DNA of 64,000 bases from Sphagnum compactum (lineage: Eukaryota > Bryophyta > Sphagnopsida > Sphagnales): positions 3,472,001 to 3,536,000 of the forward strand of contig OZ234503.1 in NCBI GenBank assembly GCA_965153455.1, in the 5' to 3' direction. Position numbers and translations under genes: made by a program. Positions 13,288 to 25,925 of this stretch are shown piece after piece; positions within the stretch are counted from its first letter, which is position 1, and every line of letters starts with the position of its first letter. The notes beneath the pieces were generated by a model. The model made no database searches. It was not told the DNA's origin and saw only the letters and a program-made list of their open reading frames with translations.

Positions 13288-15390
13288 GATTTGGATTTAA
13301 AATATGGGAGACATTGATTTTTAAGTGATTTCTACAGCTGAAAATTTGAATAAATTCCAAAAAACCACGTTTTGGAAGGAAAAATCAGTTGGGAACGTGG
13401 TAACACTTGAAGGCTTACCATTCAATTCAAACATGATTTCCTTTCATATTTGGTTGTTCAAAAAATCGATACATACATTGCAAAACAATGTTCACACATT
13501 GAGTTTCCCTATTTGGTAATGGGTTCACACTTGGGCTAACGGCATAGGCCACACTAGTGAAGGCCTAAACACTAAGAAACAACCCTAGCCATGTTATTAA
13601 ATTGAAGATTTAATCGTAAAAAAGATTCTTTGCATCTCCTTTTTCTTGTGAGGAAAACAATAACATGGTGTGTGTAGACGAACCATCACAAGATGCTTTT
13701 TGATTCATGTGGAGCTTTGTTTATAATTCAATACCTTCATTTTTGGATCTCATAGCTTGCATGCAAAGATAAACAAACAAGTTCAAAATTGAAGCTAATG
13801 GTGAAACTTCTTTTTGAAATTCATGGGCAAGCAAATAGTACACTATTGTGGCTATACACTCATGTATAGTTGTTTCACAATGAATTTTAACTTTCAATGA
13901 CCTTTCTTTCTTTTTCACATTTTGTTCATGTAATACTAATGGTCACTTAGAACATCATATTCACAAGGAAATGACTTGTGAAGACATTTATGAGTGGAAA
14001 TTCATCCCTATTCTTGGTTTGAATTATGAAGCATGTACAATCCACCAAATTTGGAACAAGAGTGTACCAAGATCATGGTGTTAGATCTTGCCACATGGAA
14101 GGTTGCAAATGGAAATCTCAATAGGGATTACAAAATCTCCCCCTTTGGAACAAAAGGACAAAAGAAGGAGACAAATCCCCACCCATCTACTTTAGATTTA
14201 TAGATTTTGGGAGGATCCAAAAGTTATTCCAACTACATGATCCATGGAAAATTGAAATGATCAAGTATATCTTTCAAAATTCAATAACAAATGGCAAACA
14301 AGTCAAAGATTTTGATTTGTCTAAAATATTCAACCAAAAAGTAGTACATTATATGTTGCAATTCGTATGAAAGTTATAGAATCTTACATTGGCATGGTTT
14401 GATCAATCACCAGTTGATCCTTGCAATGCATAACGACAAATAATAGCATGCTTTTGAAGTAGTTGGCTACATTATTTTCTTTGAAATTCATTGATTAGTG
14501 CAATTGCATCAACCAAATAGTATAGTTGTCAAATTCCAAGACTTGTGTGATCACTACTAACCTTTTGGCAATGACAAACCAAGTGCATTCGAAACCCCTA
14601 AAGTGAACAAGCCTACAACAAAAGACTTGCCACTATGTGAGAGAATCACATTGGCAACTCATGTGAACAAGAGATTATTGCAATGTTATGGGATGAGCAA
14701 GACAATAAATATCCATTAACTTAGATGAAAGAGCTTGATAAAGCATATTCAAATGGATTTGAATGTTGAGTACTACAATATAACAAGGTTATGGTACTAC
14801 AAGCATCAAGAAAGATGGTGTACTTATTTAAAAGCCTTGCTTGACACATGATGTCTTATTGACATTGTGAATTCAGGCTAAAAAAATAGAATAGCCAACA
14901 CTACAACTTCCCATTGTAAGGGTGTTTAAAGCCAACAATGGAGATGCTCTAAAGGCATGGCATGGCCGAATTCGACCATGTTTGATGTAGGTACCTGTTT
15001 GTGTGTCTTGCACTAATACCAACAGAGAAAGAAGAGGAGGGCAAACCACAACACAACAAAACAACAACAACAACATGCTTCCTGAACAATAGCTGCAATC
15101 ATCAAAGTCATCCAAGTGGCATGGTTTTGATGATCTACATCAATGGGATGGATAAGCAAACAATGGGTGTCCATCCTAAAAAAAACCCTAAGCAAGCCTA
15201 CCCATTCCTCCTACAAGACCAATAACATAGATGAAACCCTAGCCATTGCAACTTTCTAGATTTCATGCAAAAGTTTGAAATTCAAAGTTGGGAAAACAGA
15301 CACACACACACACACACACACAAACATAGAAGTGGCGCTTTCAAACCGAGGCCAACAAGTTTGACCGACCCAAGCAAGAAGAAGAAGAAG
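13288..15390. other. Gene-free AT-rich stretch
   Basis: No gene recognised. A (CA)n tract lies at about 15299-15323, just before the region where coding-like sequence begins. GGAGATGCTCT near 14940 resembles a motif common at the ends of plant MITEs, but no partner end was found. Confidence 0.4.
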
Positions 15391-15431
15391 AAGTCTGGAC
15401 TGGCCTGCCCTCTTCCCCTGGCAGAGTCCAT

Positions 15432-15653
15432 GTGGTTTTGGAGGATGATGAGGCTTCAAGCAATGTTGTTGCAGTTGTTGTTGTTGTTGATCATCATCAT
15501 CATGAAGATGGTTCCAGCAAGCTAGTTAGTAATTGGGCTCATCAGATCACTGTAGTTGATGGATGCAGTGTCGGGAAAATTTTGCAATTGAAGAGTAGTG
15601 GATTGAGAGCTTGCCCAATGAATAATAGTTTTTTGTTGGAGTTCAAATTCTAG
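15432..15653 (+). CDS. Possible upstream exon of the unrecognised 15.9-17.3 kb gene
   Basis: Open frame with acidic and His-rich start (EDDEASSN, then a Val run and HHHH encoded by GTT and CAT repeats), followed by mixed sequence ending near an AG at about 15653. A second open stretch of about 45 codons follows (AENPGNQILGG, THFKVISKIV). The amino-acid mix looks more protein-like than flanking DNA, but there is no known domain. If real it belongs upstream of the 15929 ORF, with the (GA)n tract at 15806-15854 in an intron or UTR. Confidence 0.2.
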   Translation: MVLEDDEASSNVVAVVVVVDHHHHEDGSSKLVSNWAHQITVVDGCSVGKILQLKSSGLRACPMNNSFLLEFKF

Positions 15654-15804
15654 CAGATGCTGAAAATCCTGGCAATCAAATTCTTGGTGGAAATCGTGAA
15701 CAGTGTGAAGAAGATGATCATAACTTGCCTACAAAAGAGACCCATTTCAAAGTGATTAGCAAAATTGTTTCATCAAGCTGTTGAGAAGAATTGTGAAGGA
15801 AGGG

Positions 15805-15805
<1 letters not shown>

Positions 15806-15854
<49 letters not shown>
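15806..15854. repeat. (GA)n microsatellite
   Basis: About 24 GA dinucleotides, preceded by GGGGGGA. It lies 75 bp upstream of the long ORF at 15929. Confidence 0.95.
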
Positions 15855-15857
<3 letters not shown>

Positions 15858-15928
15858 TCAGCTAATTGGCCACAACAAATCCCACTACTTAGTTTGATCA
15901 GAAGGAATTTTGTAGAATTTTAGCTTTC

Positions 15929-17278
15929 TTGAGGTATGAGAGAGCACCGGACATTGTAGTAGTGATAGATAGCATAAGATCCGTCATCAACATTGAGCTT
16001 AAGAATTTTGTGTGTGACAGCATTTCCACTTCATCCATGACGCTGATTGCGGGAACAATTGCATTCTGGAAGCAGCAATGCGGTCAGTACTACATGAATT
16101 GCAGCAACCATGGACGACAGATCGACCGTTGTAATGCTCCAGGCGCACTGTTCTTGGGGATGTCCAGAACTTGTGCCGGAGTACAGAAGCTGCTGCTGCT
16201 GCGACAGCCGGATCATGTTCGCTTCCAGCCGCTGCCAGGAGCAGGGATTATGCTGCAATTACCCCTGCTACTGGAGGAACTCAAGGACTCAGTGCGAACA
16301 ATTCAAGAGGACACTGTCTTCCACAGATGGAGATCTTCTTCTCACTGCTCTATAGCAATTCGTGTTTTATTTGCAGCACCAAGGCATGATGATCGCGGAA
16401 CTGGGTTCAACGGTGGACCAATTCTACGCCCGGGTTTCGAAGCGATTCGACCAAGTACTACTACTTTTCTTGGGAAACCGGAAGAATCCGATGCGACTCC
16501 TGCAGTCTTGAAGAATTGTAAAACAAACGCCACAAACTGCATGATTCCAGAGATCAATATCGCAGAGTCGATCAACGATCATACTCATCTAGAGCTCTTA
16601 TATGGGGAAAAAACTGCTGATGAGACCTGCATCCGAATGGTCATGTTGAAGCCCACAACAACGGAGATCCTGGAGAAATTGCAAACAGATGGAGAATTTG
16701 GGAATTATGATGAGCTGCAGCAGGATGAAGAGAGGCTTAAAGCTGAGTGCAAGTCTAAGTACTTCTCTGATCACTACATTCCGTCTCTCATGAGCAACGA
16801 CAAGCCAACAAACACAGTTGCTGCAGCTTTCAGATCACAGAGACAGCAGTGCAACAACCCCTTCGTTTGGATGCAAGCAAGAAACTGTGCGGATATTCAG
16901 ATCAATCCACCCCCACGTGTACTTATTGACTGTTGTCGGGTTTCCTCGCAATCCAAGCAGCAGCAGCAGCAGCTCCCAATTGTGAGCTTTGACATCGTTC
17001 TTTACCACAAACCTACATTGCATATTGTGAGTAATCATGAGGAACTGGAGCCCATTATGCGGAGTGTGGGATGGATGCCTTGGGATCCTTTTGAAGGCTT
17101 CAGGGAGTATGTGAAGTTACCTCCTCAAGGGAAGCCTTTTCAGAGTCCGGTTGAGATTGTCAAACTACCATCTCCACTCCAATTCAAGTCGCTTCAAGAT
17201 TTCCACATGGTTCAAAGCCTTGTCCTTGCCCACAGTTCCATTTTTGACATTTACATTGCATTTCATTTTGCCCACTAA
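15929..17278 (+). CDS. Unrecognised protein, long ORF (449 codons)
   Basis: The longest non-transposon ORF in the window. I do not recognise a family. The first third is Cys/Leu-rich and less protein-like. The second half (from about codon 190) is more convincing: it is polar with acidic stretches (TDGEFGNYDELQQDEERLKA), a short Gln run (QSKQQQQQ) and an aromatic/Pro-rich segment (GWMPWDPFEGFREYVKLPP). Between about 16350 and 16500 another frame looks equally protein-like (IAELGSTVDQFYARVSKRFD), so the true gene may switch frames through introns and the ORF may not be one exon. TTTCTGTTAG at 17298-17307 could be the acceptor of a further exon. No signal peptide or membrane helix is clear. Confidence 0.4.
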   Translation: MRYERAPDIVVVIDSIRSVINIELKNFVCDSISTSSMTLIAGTIAFWKQQCGQYYMNCSNHGRQIDRCNAPGALFLGMSRTCAGVQKLLLLRQPDHVRFQPLPGAGIMLQLPLLLEELKDSVRTIQEDTVFHRWRSSSHCSIAIRVLFAAPRHDDRGTGFNGGPILRPGFEAIRPSTTTFLGKPEESDATPAVLKNCKTNATNCMIPEINIAESINDHTHLELLYGEKTADETCIRMVMLKPTTTEILEKLQTDGEFGNYDELQQDEERLKAECKSKYFSDHYIPSLMSNDKPTNTVAAAFRSQRQQCNNPFVWMQARNCADIQINPPPRVLIDCCRVSSQSKQQQQQLPIVSFDIVLYHKPTLHIVSNHEELEPIMRSVGWMPWDPFEGFREYVKLPPQGKPFQSPVEIVKLPSPLQFKSLQDFHMVQSLVLAHSSIFDIYIAFHFAH

Positions 17279-18070
17279 TTGATTTTTCTCCTTTTCTTTC
17301 TGTTAGGTTGTTCCACACCATTGCAGCAAGTGCTTGCACTTTCCCCCCTAGAGAGTTTGTTGGTCCTGTCCTTAAGTGTAAAGGTGTCATGAGAAGCCTT
17401 ACAACTCTTCTTGTGTCACGTTTGCACTATTATCCCCTCTGTAGCACCTGCTCTTCATCTTCTGCTCCAGCAATTACCAGAAGCATACAGAAGTTGTAGG
17501 CACTGTGTGTTTACTACATGAGCTCACTGCCAAGGGTTTGTTAGCACCTTATTGTATAATTTCCATTCAGTTTTTGTACATAAAAGCATACTGTCAGGTG
17601 CACAATCAACTCTCTGGGAAGGTGAGGGCAATAGGTGAAATACCAAAGCAATGAAAAGATTCACAACTCAGGCCTATTCAAGTCTAGATCATTATCAGAA
17701 TCCATGTGGTTGTTCAAGCATAACAAGTGAGTCTTCCATGGTTTTTCCTGGGCAGAATTACTACACTTTCTCAGTACCATGAGATCTGCCATCGAACCAT
17801 TTGCACTGCTATGTCTAGAGCTGCCTTGACAGCCAGACCAAATTTCTTCTTACTTGCTCTCCAGGTTAGATAGATACTTGGCCTCCGTAGGTATGAAGGG
17901 GATGTGGAAGCCAATTGAAGACTTTTAACATGTTAGTGTAAGCTTCACAAGTGATTGCACCCTAGATAAGACTTGCAGCCCAAGAGGAATGGTCTGTCAG
18001 AAACTTGGGAGAAAGAAATGCACACGGGCTAACATGAAAATTCCAGAGGGAGAGCAGCAATATTGCTTTA
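17279..18070. other. Gap between the unrecognised ORF and the 4CL pseudogene
   Basis: Possible 3' exon or UTR of the preceding gene up to about 17500, then sequence in which I see no feature. Composition is less AT-extreme than the flanking intergenic DNA. Confidence 0.35.
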
Positions 18071-20728
18071 CACTTTATTTCTCAATTCCTCTCACAAGAT
18101 TTTGCCAGATGGAATGACTGGGATCTTGTCCATGAAGTAAACTGCATGAAGCCTTTGTAAAACACAACCTGCATTAACACAGCATGGAATCAGGGTTAGT
18201 CATGCTCCAGCTAGTGTATGTCACACATCACAATTCCCCAGAACAAGATATCACATATTTCTCTGTACCAAGGTAGCATTTTCTGGAGGAAGCTCTGAAT
18301 CTCATGAAATTTGACCCACTAAACAGGTGAAGCCAAATGCAATGTAGTGTCAAAGATCCCTCAGTTCTTATCAGAGGATTCGCCTAGTCCTCATGGGGAC
18401 CCATGTCAAAGGGTTTTTTGGATTCTGCAAGTGGTAGAATCAAATGGAGAATGGAGAAACATTCTAGCCTTCATCATCCAACTTGCTGTTCTCTGGAATA
18501 CTTCCAACAATATCTACTGTATTGTCTGACACTAGACCATAGAGTGCTATGTGCTGAGAACACTTACAGTGTTGCCCATGAATGTAATCCAAACCCTAAA
18601 GCAGCAGGATCTCTTATTATCGCCAAATTTTCTTTCTCACTGACAGATTGCCATTAATGAATGCTTTTGTAATCATCAATGAATGATTACAAGAACCTGT
18701 TGGGGTTCCACTTGGTAATCAGAAAGTGAAATCTACCTGCTTTGCAATGAAGGTCTTCACCTCGTCTTCACTGACATGAAAGCCTGGAGCCTGCACTACA
18801 AATGCAACTGGGAGTTCTCCTGAATTTTCATCCTTATGGCATCACAAAATTGCATAACTTCAATATAACCACCCCTCTCCAATCAGTCACATGTAACTCC
18901 TGGTATTATGACTGCACGTGACCAGGCATGCCTTAACCCTTGTGGATATTAACAGAAGGCTTTTCCCAACCTCTTCAGTACAAGCATGACTTGCTTAAGT
19001 CACACCTCTTATCCCAAAGGAACTGTAATAGACAGCCCAAAAAGAAAGGATCAATGTTTGTGGTCGGGCACTTACAGGACCACTGCTGCATTAAGGATTC
19101 CATCATATGATATAAGAAGTGCTTAAGGTTCTGCTGGTGGTACCTGCAAATACCCACGCAAGAGGGTCACATAGCCAATCTCCAAACAATGAGCAAGAGT
19201 TTTTTTAAGAACGATAGACATCAGATTGTTTGATCCATTGATTTCCTTGAGGCCAGAACAAACCTTTTCTGGTATACTAGGCAATATTCCATATTTTAGT
19301 ATCCTGTGTTAGGTAAAGCCACCTCTTACCAGCAAGCCTTTCACTTTGATGATTTTCTTGACAAGATCTACAATCAACACCTCCTCACCTTCATCAATGA
19401 AGCCAATGTCGCCATATGTAGCCACCCATCTTTGTCTATAGTGTGAGCTGTTGCTTCAGGATTGTTCAAATACCCTGCACATTGATAGCCATCAAAACCC
19501 TAAACCCACAACCTCAAATACTTTGTTCATTTTAACTTGCTTCCAGCTTCACCTAATCTAATTGGGTAAAGTTCCACAAAATTGCAGTTCCACCTGTCCA
19601 CAGAATGGCTGCCATAATAAATTTGCTCCCACTTGAAGAAAGTGGTCACATGTTCATGGCAAACAAGGCTAGAATAGATGGAACCTTTCATTGAGGTCTA
19701 CAGATACAAATCTCGCCAGTTTGGTTGTATGTCAAAGCAAGGCCAGTCTCATTGTCCACAATCTTCACCTCAGTATTGCACACCACTGTCCTACACGAGC
19801 CTGATTTAACTGGGAATGGTGTCTTTGCAATGCCAAAGACTTGGCAAGAACAGGACCAGCCTCAATCATTCCATATCCCTGCCACCAAACAAACAACAAC
19901 TCGCACAGAGACTTCACACTAAATGTGAAGTCGCAGGAGCAGGTTAATTACGTCTGCACTACTCAGAAGAAACAATTTGGAGAGGTTGAGCCGAAAGACA
20001 GTAGCTACACTAGCAAAATTTTGAAGATAGAGAGAATGACCTTCCAGCACCCATTGATCACACAAAAGACATGCATTGAGATAGCCGGTTTACCAAAGCA
20101 GTGGACATTGGGTTTGTACTTTTACCTGTCCAATGACTGGATCTGGTAATTGCAGATCCTGGAGTTCATCTTCCAGATCCTTACCCAGAGGAGCTGCACC
20201 CAACATCACCATCCTCACACTGGAGAGATCATAGTGCAGCACAATTGGGTTCTTGGCCATGGCCAAAACTATGCTATGGGTGGTGGCACCACTGGCAGCA
20301 TTGGTACCAGAGCACACATGAAGTCCTTCGAGCAATATGAGATTGTACAAGTGGGTTGTCCCACCGGGTTGTCCAGTGGATGTAATTCTAGTCATGATAC
20401 AAGATCACTGAAGGGTAGGAGTGGAGGAGTTGCAACTTTGAGAAGAACTCCAACGACAATGGAAACTTTTGGTTGAAGGGTTAATGTGACCTTGTATCAT
20501 GACTAGAATTGCATCCACTAGACAACCCACAGGGACAACCCACTTGTACAATCTCATATTGCTCGGACATGAATGAACTGGAGATTGAACTTGACCATGG
20601 TGACAAGAGTGGCTCCTAGTCTTTAGTCCACAAAGCATGATGGAGTTGAGGGAATAAGATATGGTACATAGGGAGAGAGGATGATGATGATAAGCAAGTC
20701 TTCATCAGTGATACCCAGATTTTTAAAT
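18071..20728 (-). pseudogene. 4-coumarate:CoA ligase-like pseudogene, intron-retaining, 5'-truncated
   Basis: An ANL-superfamily acyl-CoA synthetase relic; the intact enzyme activates hydroxycinnamates for phenylpropanoids. Minus-strand pieces in family order: about 20728-20570 (GITDEDL and NSIMLCGL-like), about 20300-20130 ([30 protein letters not shown], ending VIGQ at a GT donor), about 19870-19690 ([14 protein letters not shown], then [10 protein letters not shown]), about 19475-19325 (YLNNPEATAHTIDKDGWLH, then EEVLIVDLVKKIIKVKG), about 19143-19080 (VPPAEP-stop-ALLISYDGILNAAVV), about 18845-18738 ([13 protein letters not shown], ending IAKQ) and 18168-18072 (QVVFYK). Lesions include a one-base loss after AKSLA, a frameshift after DGWLH, a TAA inside the VPPAE exon and a TGA near the C-terminus. 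Introns remain, so it is a decayed gene copy and not a retrocopy. The N-terminal third is missing. Confidence 0.85.
20320..20576. repeat. Inverted repeat inside the 4CL pseudogene, arms about 80 bp
   Basis: The arm at about 20327-20403 (AGCAATATGAGATTGTACAA, GTGGGTTGTCCC, CTAGTCATGATACAAG) is repeated in reverse complement at about 20493-20571, with only a few mismatches. The loop is about 90 bp. A transcript across it would fold into a long hairpin. The arms interrupt the 4CL coding order between NLQF-like and VPP-like sequence. Confidence 0.9.
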
Positions 20729-22714
20729 GTATAATTTTTTTTTCAGATTTAGTTTGTAACCAAATCTGGCTAAATCTTTCTGTGGATCATCTCCATTTTG
20801 GCTATAACAAAAAAAAAATTTGACAAAATAAGCTTTGAATGAACCATAGCAATGGAAGGACAAATTTTGCATAACACTAGATACTTAGATGCTTTGAATA
20901 AACCATAGCAATGGATGGACAAATTTTGGATTAAAATAGTTGAGAAAATTTCCCTCCTAATTCTTACACTCGCTTTTGCTTCAATTGATTTGACAATTGT
21001 TAGGTAATGGCAAAAAAATTGGTTACATTTTGGGTTTAAGGATCTCAAAGAAGGGATCATTAATCTCGATGGCTATTCATCCTTGGTCCTCCCCCACCCC
21101 ACCCCCAAAACACAACACATGGAAAAGACCTTAAATATACATGTGATATCATGTAATGGTTTCTTGTGCTTTTATATGTAGTTTGTAAGGGAAATTTGAT
21201 TTTATCACACCAGTAAAGCAAATACACATTAACAAATATCATTGTTAGTGTGATCAAAGGACATGGTTCATATGGCCTTGTCACACATGAAATTTTGTGT
21301 TTGGCCAAATGTTCATGCAATTGGGCCATAGATCAACAATTCAACTTTGAGTATAAAATGGGTGAAAGTATGATAGGGTGGTACCAATAGGAATTGCACA
21401 CCATCTTTTTTTCAGACCCATAAAACTTTGGGAAAATACATGAAACATTTAAATAAAGGTTTTCAATAGATATTTTCAAAAACCATTAATTAGGTTATAT
21501 AGACTGCGAAACTTTAGTTATATAAAAAGATGTTTTGAATTTTGATGTTCTTATTAATTACATTCACCAAAAAAATTAAGGTTCAAAATATTTATTTAAT
21601 ATCATTAAATTTTCAAAGTATTACTTTCAATCAAATCACCATATTTATGTTTTATTACCAAATAGTACCAATGTAAAATAATTTGTACATAATGTTTTTT
21701 TTCAACAAAACCTGGTGGGTTTATGGAGGTCATGATAGCATGGCAAATGTTAATCCTCAACTAATGAACAATCATGGCAATAAAGTTCTCGTGGTAGGTC
21801 AAAGGCAAATCTTCACAAATTTAAATCTTCATGTACCTTATTTTATATAAATTAATTGTGCATGTTTTTTAAGCCTTCAAGCCTTAACATAAGGATACAT
21901 GTGTAGAGGGTATGTAAGGCATGTATTCATTAGCGAACAATGTTTATGAAGTTCTTGGAAAAGCTCAAAATTGTGAATTGTTGAATTTCCTACATGGTTC
22001 AAAGTACCCCATCATTTCCATGGAAAAAAACAATTCCAAGACAAAAGTATAAATTAACATCTTTTCTAAAAAGAAGAAATAAAAAAACATATTTTCCAAA
22101 AAAAAAAACTTCTTCTCCAAGGAGAAGAACTTTAAAAAAAATTATTTTCCAAAACATGAATAGTTTTAAAAGTCTTTTTCCCCAAAAAAAAAACCTCAAG
22201 AAAACATGTTTCAAAAACAATTTTTGAGGAGAAGGCCTTGTGTTAGGAAAATAGATTAATTGAATTTTAATATATATTCAATAGAGAACTAAACAATGGA
22301 TTAGCCAAAATTAAAAGACAATCAAATTCTTCCCATACCAAATTTAGTAGCTAGTCAAACTTTGATTGCCAAATGTTATGGATAGCTGATTGTAATAGCT
22401 ATCAATAAAAATAAATAGCCAAAAACAATTATAATAGATTACAAAACAATATATGAAGGTAGAATTGGAAAACAAACTAGATTTGATCTTTTGTAAGTTT
22501 AACATTATGATGAATTAATTCTTATTCTATGTTTTAGGGTATATGTGTGTGTAATGCATATAACGTTGCATGTGTGTGTGTAAAATGTGTTCATTAGTTA
22601 TGATAGGTGTGCAAATTAACATATTAGGTAAGGTGTAAGGAATGTTTTATAAACCGGGTGTTGTTATGAAAGTGATGGTAATTAAAAGCAATAAAATTAG
22701 TTCTACAATAAGAA
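20729..22714. other. Gene-free AT-rich stretch
   Basis: No gene recognised. ACCAAATCTGGCTAAAT near 20758 belongs to the AGCCAAATYTGGCT word family. A direct pair GAATGAACCATAGCAATGG / GAATAAACCATAGCAATGG lies near 20837 and 20896. At 21994-22227 a run of A-rich, TTCC-containing words gives ORFs on both strands that are low-complexity artefacts. Confidence 0.45.
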
Positions 22715-22890
22715 TTTAATTGGGAGTTCGAAGATGATCTTGATTATGTTATATGAATAGTTGTACAATAGTATAGGAGGTAATAAAATCATCCTTAGAA
22801 TTAAACTTGCCTTGGTTATTTTGGCGCATGATGTTTGGAATAATAGAATGGGCAAGAACCCAATGGTGATAAATAATTAAGAAATTCTAT
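22715..22890. repeat. Dispersed repeat pair, copy A (partner near 25.8 kb)
   Basis: Shares with 25757-25925 the ordered blocks TTGGGAG, GATGATCTTGATTA, TAGTTGTA, ATCCTTAGAATTAAA, ATGTTTGGAATAAT and CCCAATGGTGATAAATAATT. Same orientation, with several indels. Confidence 0.7.
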
Positions 22891-25756
22891 ACATTTTATC
22901 ATTATTGTTTAGCCAACTTATTGGGGGATGATTTTGTATAATCAATCAACTCCATGGCAAAAGTTTTGGTGAGTGTGTCAAGTTTGGGTTAGGGTATATA
23001 GATACAAGTGTGAACCTTGTATGCAATTTTCTAGAATTTTTTCATCATTGAGAATATTTTATTGCAAAATGGTTTAAACAAAGAAAGAATCAAAATGAAT
23101 GGGATTAAATAGTTGTTTTGAACATGCATTACTTTTTTTTGGGATCAATTAACCATTTCATTTATGAAACTAATGTATTACTACAGAAACATTGTAGGTA
23201 GGGTTGGATGTTTAAAGGAGAAATCAACCTAAACATGACAATTGGAATCATTTTATTGATTGATTTAAGGAACTTTCCATAAGCATTCAAGAAAATTATA
23301 TTTTTAAAACTCCATGATAATACAACAGTGTGTATTTTGACAAATCATACTTTGACCATAGATGTATCACAATTAACAAAATATTAGGAAATGGCTTTCA
23401 ATACTTGTGTGTTTGTTGACTCTAACTAAAATTGATTGAATATTAACAATATATCATTTTATTTGCATAAATGATTGGGATGAATGTGAAAAAACCAACC
23501 TAAATGCTCTTGTCAAATGGTGAATGCTAAGTGACCTACTTTAATTAAAAAGTGATTGGAATGAAGAAATATAATTTTCTTGCAACTAAGGTAATGTAAT
23601 ATATCAACCAACCAAAATTGTTTTTTTCATCATTAAACTTGCAATGAGAAAATCAATATGTCCAATTTATATCCAATGATGGGTGGGATTATACAAGTAT
23701 GATTTAGGATTTCATTGGTTACACTTCCTGATTTTAAAACCCCAACAAAAGGGAATTGGAAAGAGGGGTTTCTGTATGGGAGGTTATAACTTAGAAAAAT
23801 CCAATTTGATAGTAACACCATCACAAGCACAAGGAGCATATTGGTTGTTAACTTTTGTGAAATTATTCACGTATGAAAAATGATTTAAAGTAGCACAAAT
23901 AATGTCATCAAAAATTTTAATGGTGATCCCAATATAAACATTCAAAAGAAATTATAATAATAGAACAAGCCAAGGACTTGTTAAAACAACATTGCCACTA
24001 TGGTTGAGCATGGGTTGATTTCACACATGCCCCAAAAAACTACTCAAAAATTTATAGGTGGAATTTTTTTGTACATTAAGTCCATGAACTACCATAAGTT
24101 GTGCAAGAATTCATTCTTATCAAACTTCATGGTGAAACCAAAGTTTGGACATTAAGAAAGGCCACTATAACAATCAACATTCAAGAACTAACAAAATATA
24201 GAAGATGGTTACTAATTCTTGTATGCCTATTTTTAACACTTACCAAGATTATTAATATTAATGTTATGCTAAACCATAATGTCCTTGAGGATGTATACTA
24301 CATCCTTAGATTAAACATAATAAAATTTTATTAAATTAGATGTGACTTGGTATGTTATTAGGATAAACCTAAACAAAAATATAAGTATAATACTTGTGGG
24401 AAAAAAAATTACTATTCACTTGCTAAATACTTGAAAAATGAACTATTACAACTAACCTTTAAAATTGAGAAAAAAAATGAAAAAGGAAGCAAGGGTGGAA
24501 GTAGATGAAATCGATGTGAGATTTTTTTTCCTTCATGTATTTATAATTTATGTTATATGTTCATGTGCATCCATTGCTTGATTGGGAGTGTACAAATTAG
24601 AAAAGAGTAGTGGAAAGTTTAACAAAACGTCAATGTTAGGGGTTGAGCATATAACTATTCATTCAAATTTGTTCACACACTATGAATAGGAAGTAGATAA
24701 GTCCATTTTGTTCATTGATTACTATGGTAATGTATAACAAGGATGGTATGAACATTGGTAGAATATGTCAATAATAAGAAGAGAGAATGAATGGTTGAAA
24801 GAAACCATAATTGGTGAAAAAACTAAAAGAAGATCAAAAGAATAATAATCAATGGACTTTTGTTGAATGTTTACATAAACCAAAAAACTCATTAGAAAAG
24901 ACATTGAAATAATCTAGTTGTAGATTCAAAGAATTCCTAGTCAGTATACAAGAATTGATTCTGAAGAATTTACATGGGGGCACCCAAAGTGTGGTGTATA
25001 CAACACAAAACTTTGACAATTGATACAATTGAACTTACATATGATCATTTCTAGCAATGGTGTGTGTATTCACTCTACTACCAATTAAAAAGATGTTTGC
25101 CACATATCATAAAATTATTCTTACCAACAAACAAAAAACATTTAAACCAAATATTAATGTTTTGGTTGAAAAAAATGGATTCTTGTAACTTACTATGGGT
25201 AGCTAGAACCACTAGTAATAGTAATGTTATGAAAACAAGAGGAAATGAAAATTGCCATCATTTGATTTGTGCATCACAAATAGGATTGGTGTCATTAACT
25301 CTATTGAATCCATATTAGTAGGGTAAAAATTTAACAATTGAATATGAAGGTTAATAAGGATAATTGAAAAAGTTCTATCAAAAGCTTATGTTAAATAAAA
25401 ATAAACTTGAAAAAAGGCCAATACTCATAAAGATTTGTGAAATCAAGTGAGGAATGATATTAGAGATACAAAATTCTTTGTTAAGAATGCCAAGTATTAT
25501 CAAGGGGATTAGGATTAATAAATAAGGAGTTTAAATATGGCCATCTTTTGGGCCATTATTGAAAGAAACAATGTTATTGGTAGCCCAAGCAACAATTGAA
25601 AAAATAAAACAACCAAGTTTTTTGAATTAAGGTGAAAAAAACCAACAAATTCAACACCATTTAATGAATAGGATGAAGTAGGATAATTTACAAGTGGCCA
25701 AGAACCAATAAAAATATTGGAAGAAAAAAATGGATATGAGGTGGGATTTGAAACAT
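22891..25756. other. Gene-free AT-rich stretch
   Basis: No gene, RNA or distinct repeat recognised. Short ORFs are of the length expected by chance in this composition. Confidence 0.45.
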
Positions 25757-25925
25757 TATAAGTAGTTCTATAGTAGGAATTCATTTGGGAGACTCAAGAT
25801 AATCTTGATTAGGTTATACAAGTAGTTGTAGTATAACATCCTTAGAATTAAAGGTTGCCCATTAAAAGTTCTAACATGTGGTGTTTGGAATAATAAATGG
25901 GCAAAAACCCAATGGTGATAAATAA
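25757..25925. repeat. Dispersed repeat pair, copy B (partner near 22.8 kb)
   Basis: Second copy of the 22715-22890 sequence, ending CCCAATGGTGATAAATAATT. No terminal inverted repeats seen. Confidence 0.7.

Noticed and set aside
16031-16258. Minus-strand ORF opposite the long plus-strand ORF
   Set aside because: Shadow of the plus-strand frame, with a Gln run from CTG repeats and no splice or domain support.
21994-22227. Lys-rich plus-strand ORF and its Phe-rich mirror ORF
   Set aside because: Both come from an A-rich low-complexity stretch with TTCC words; neither looks like a protein.
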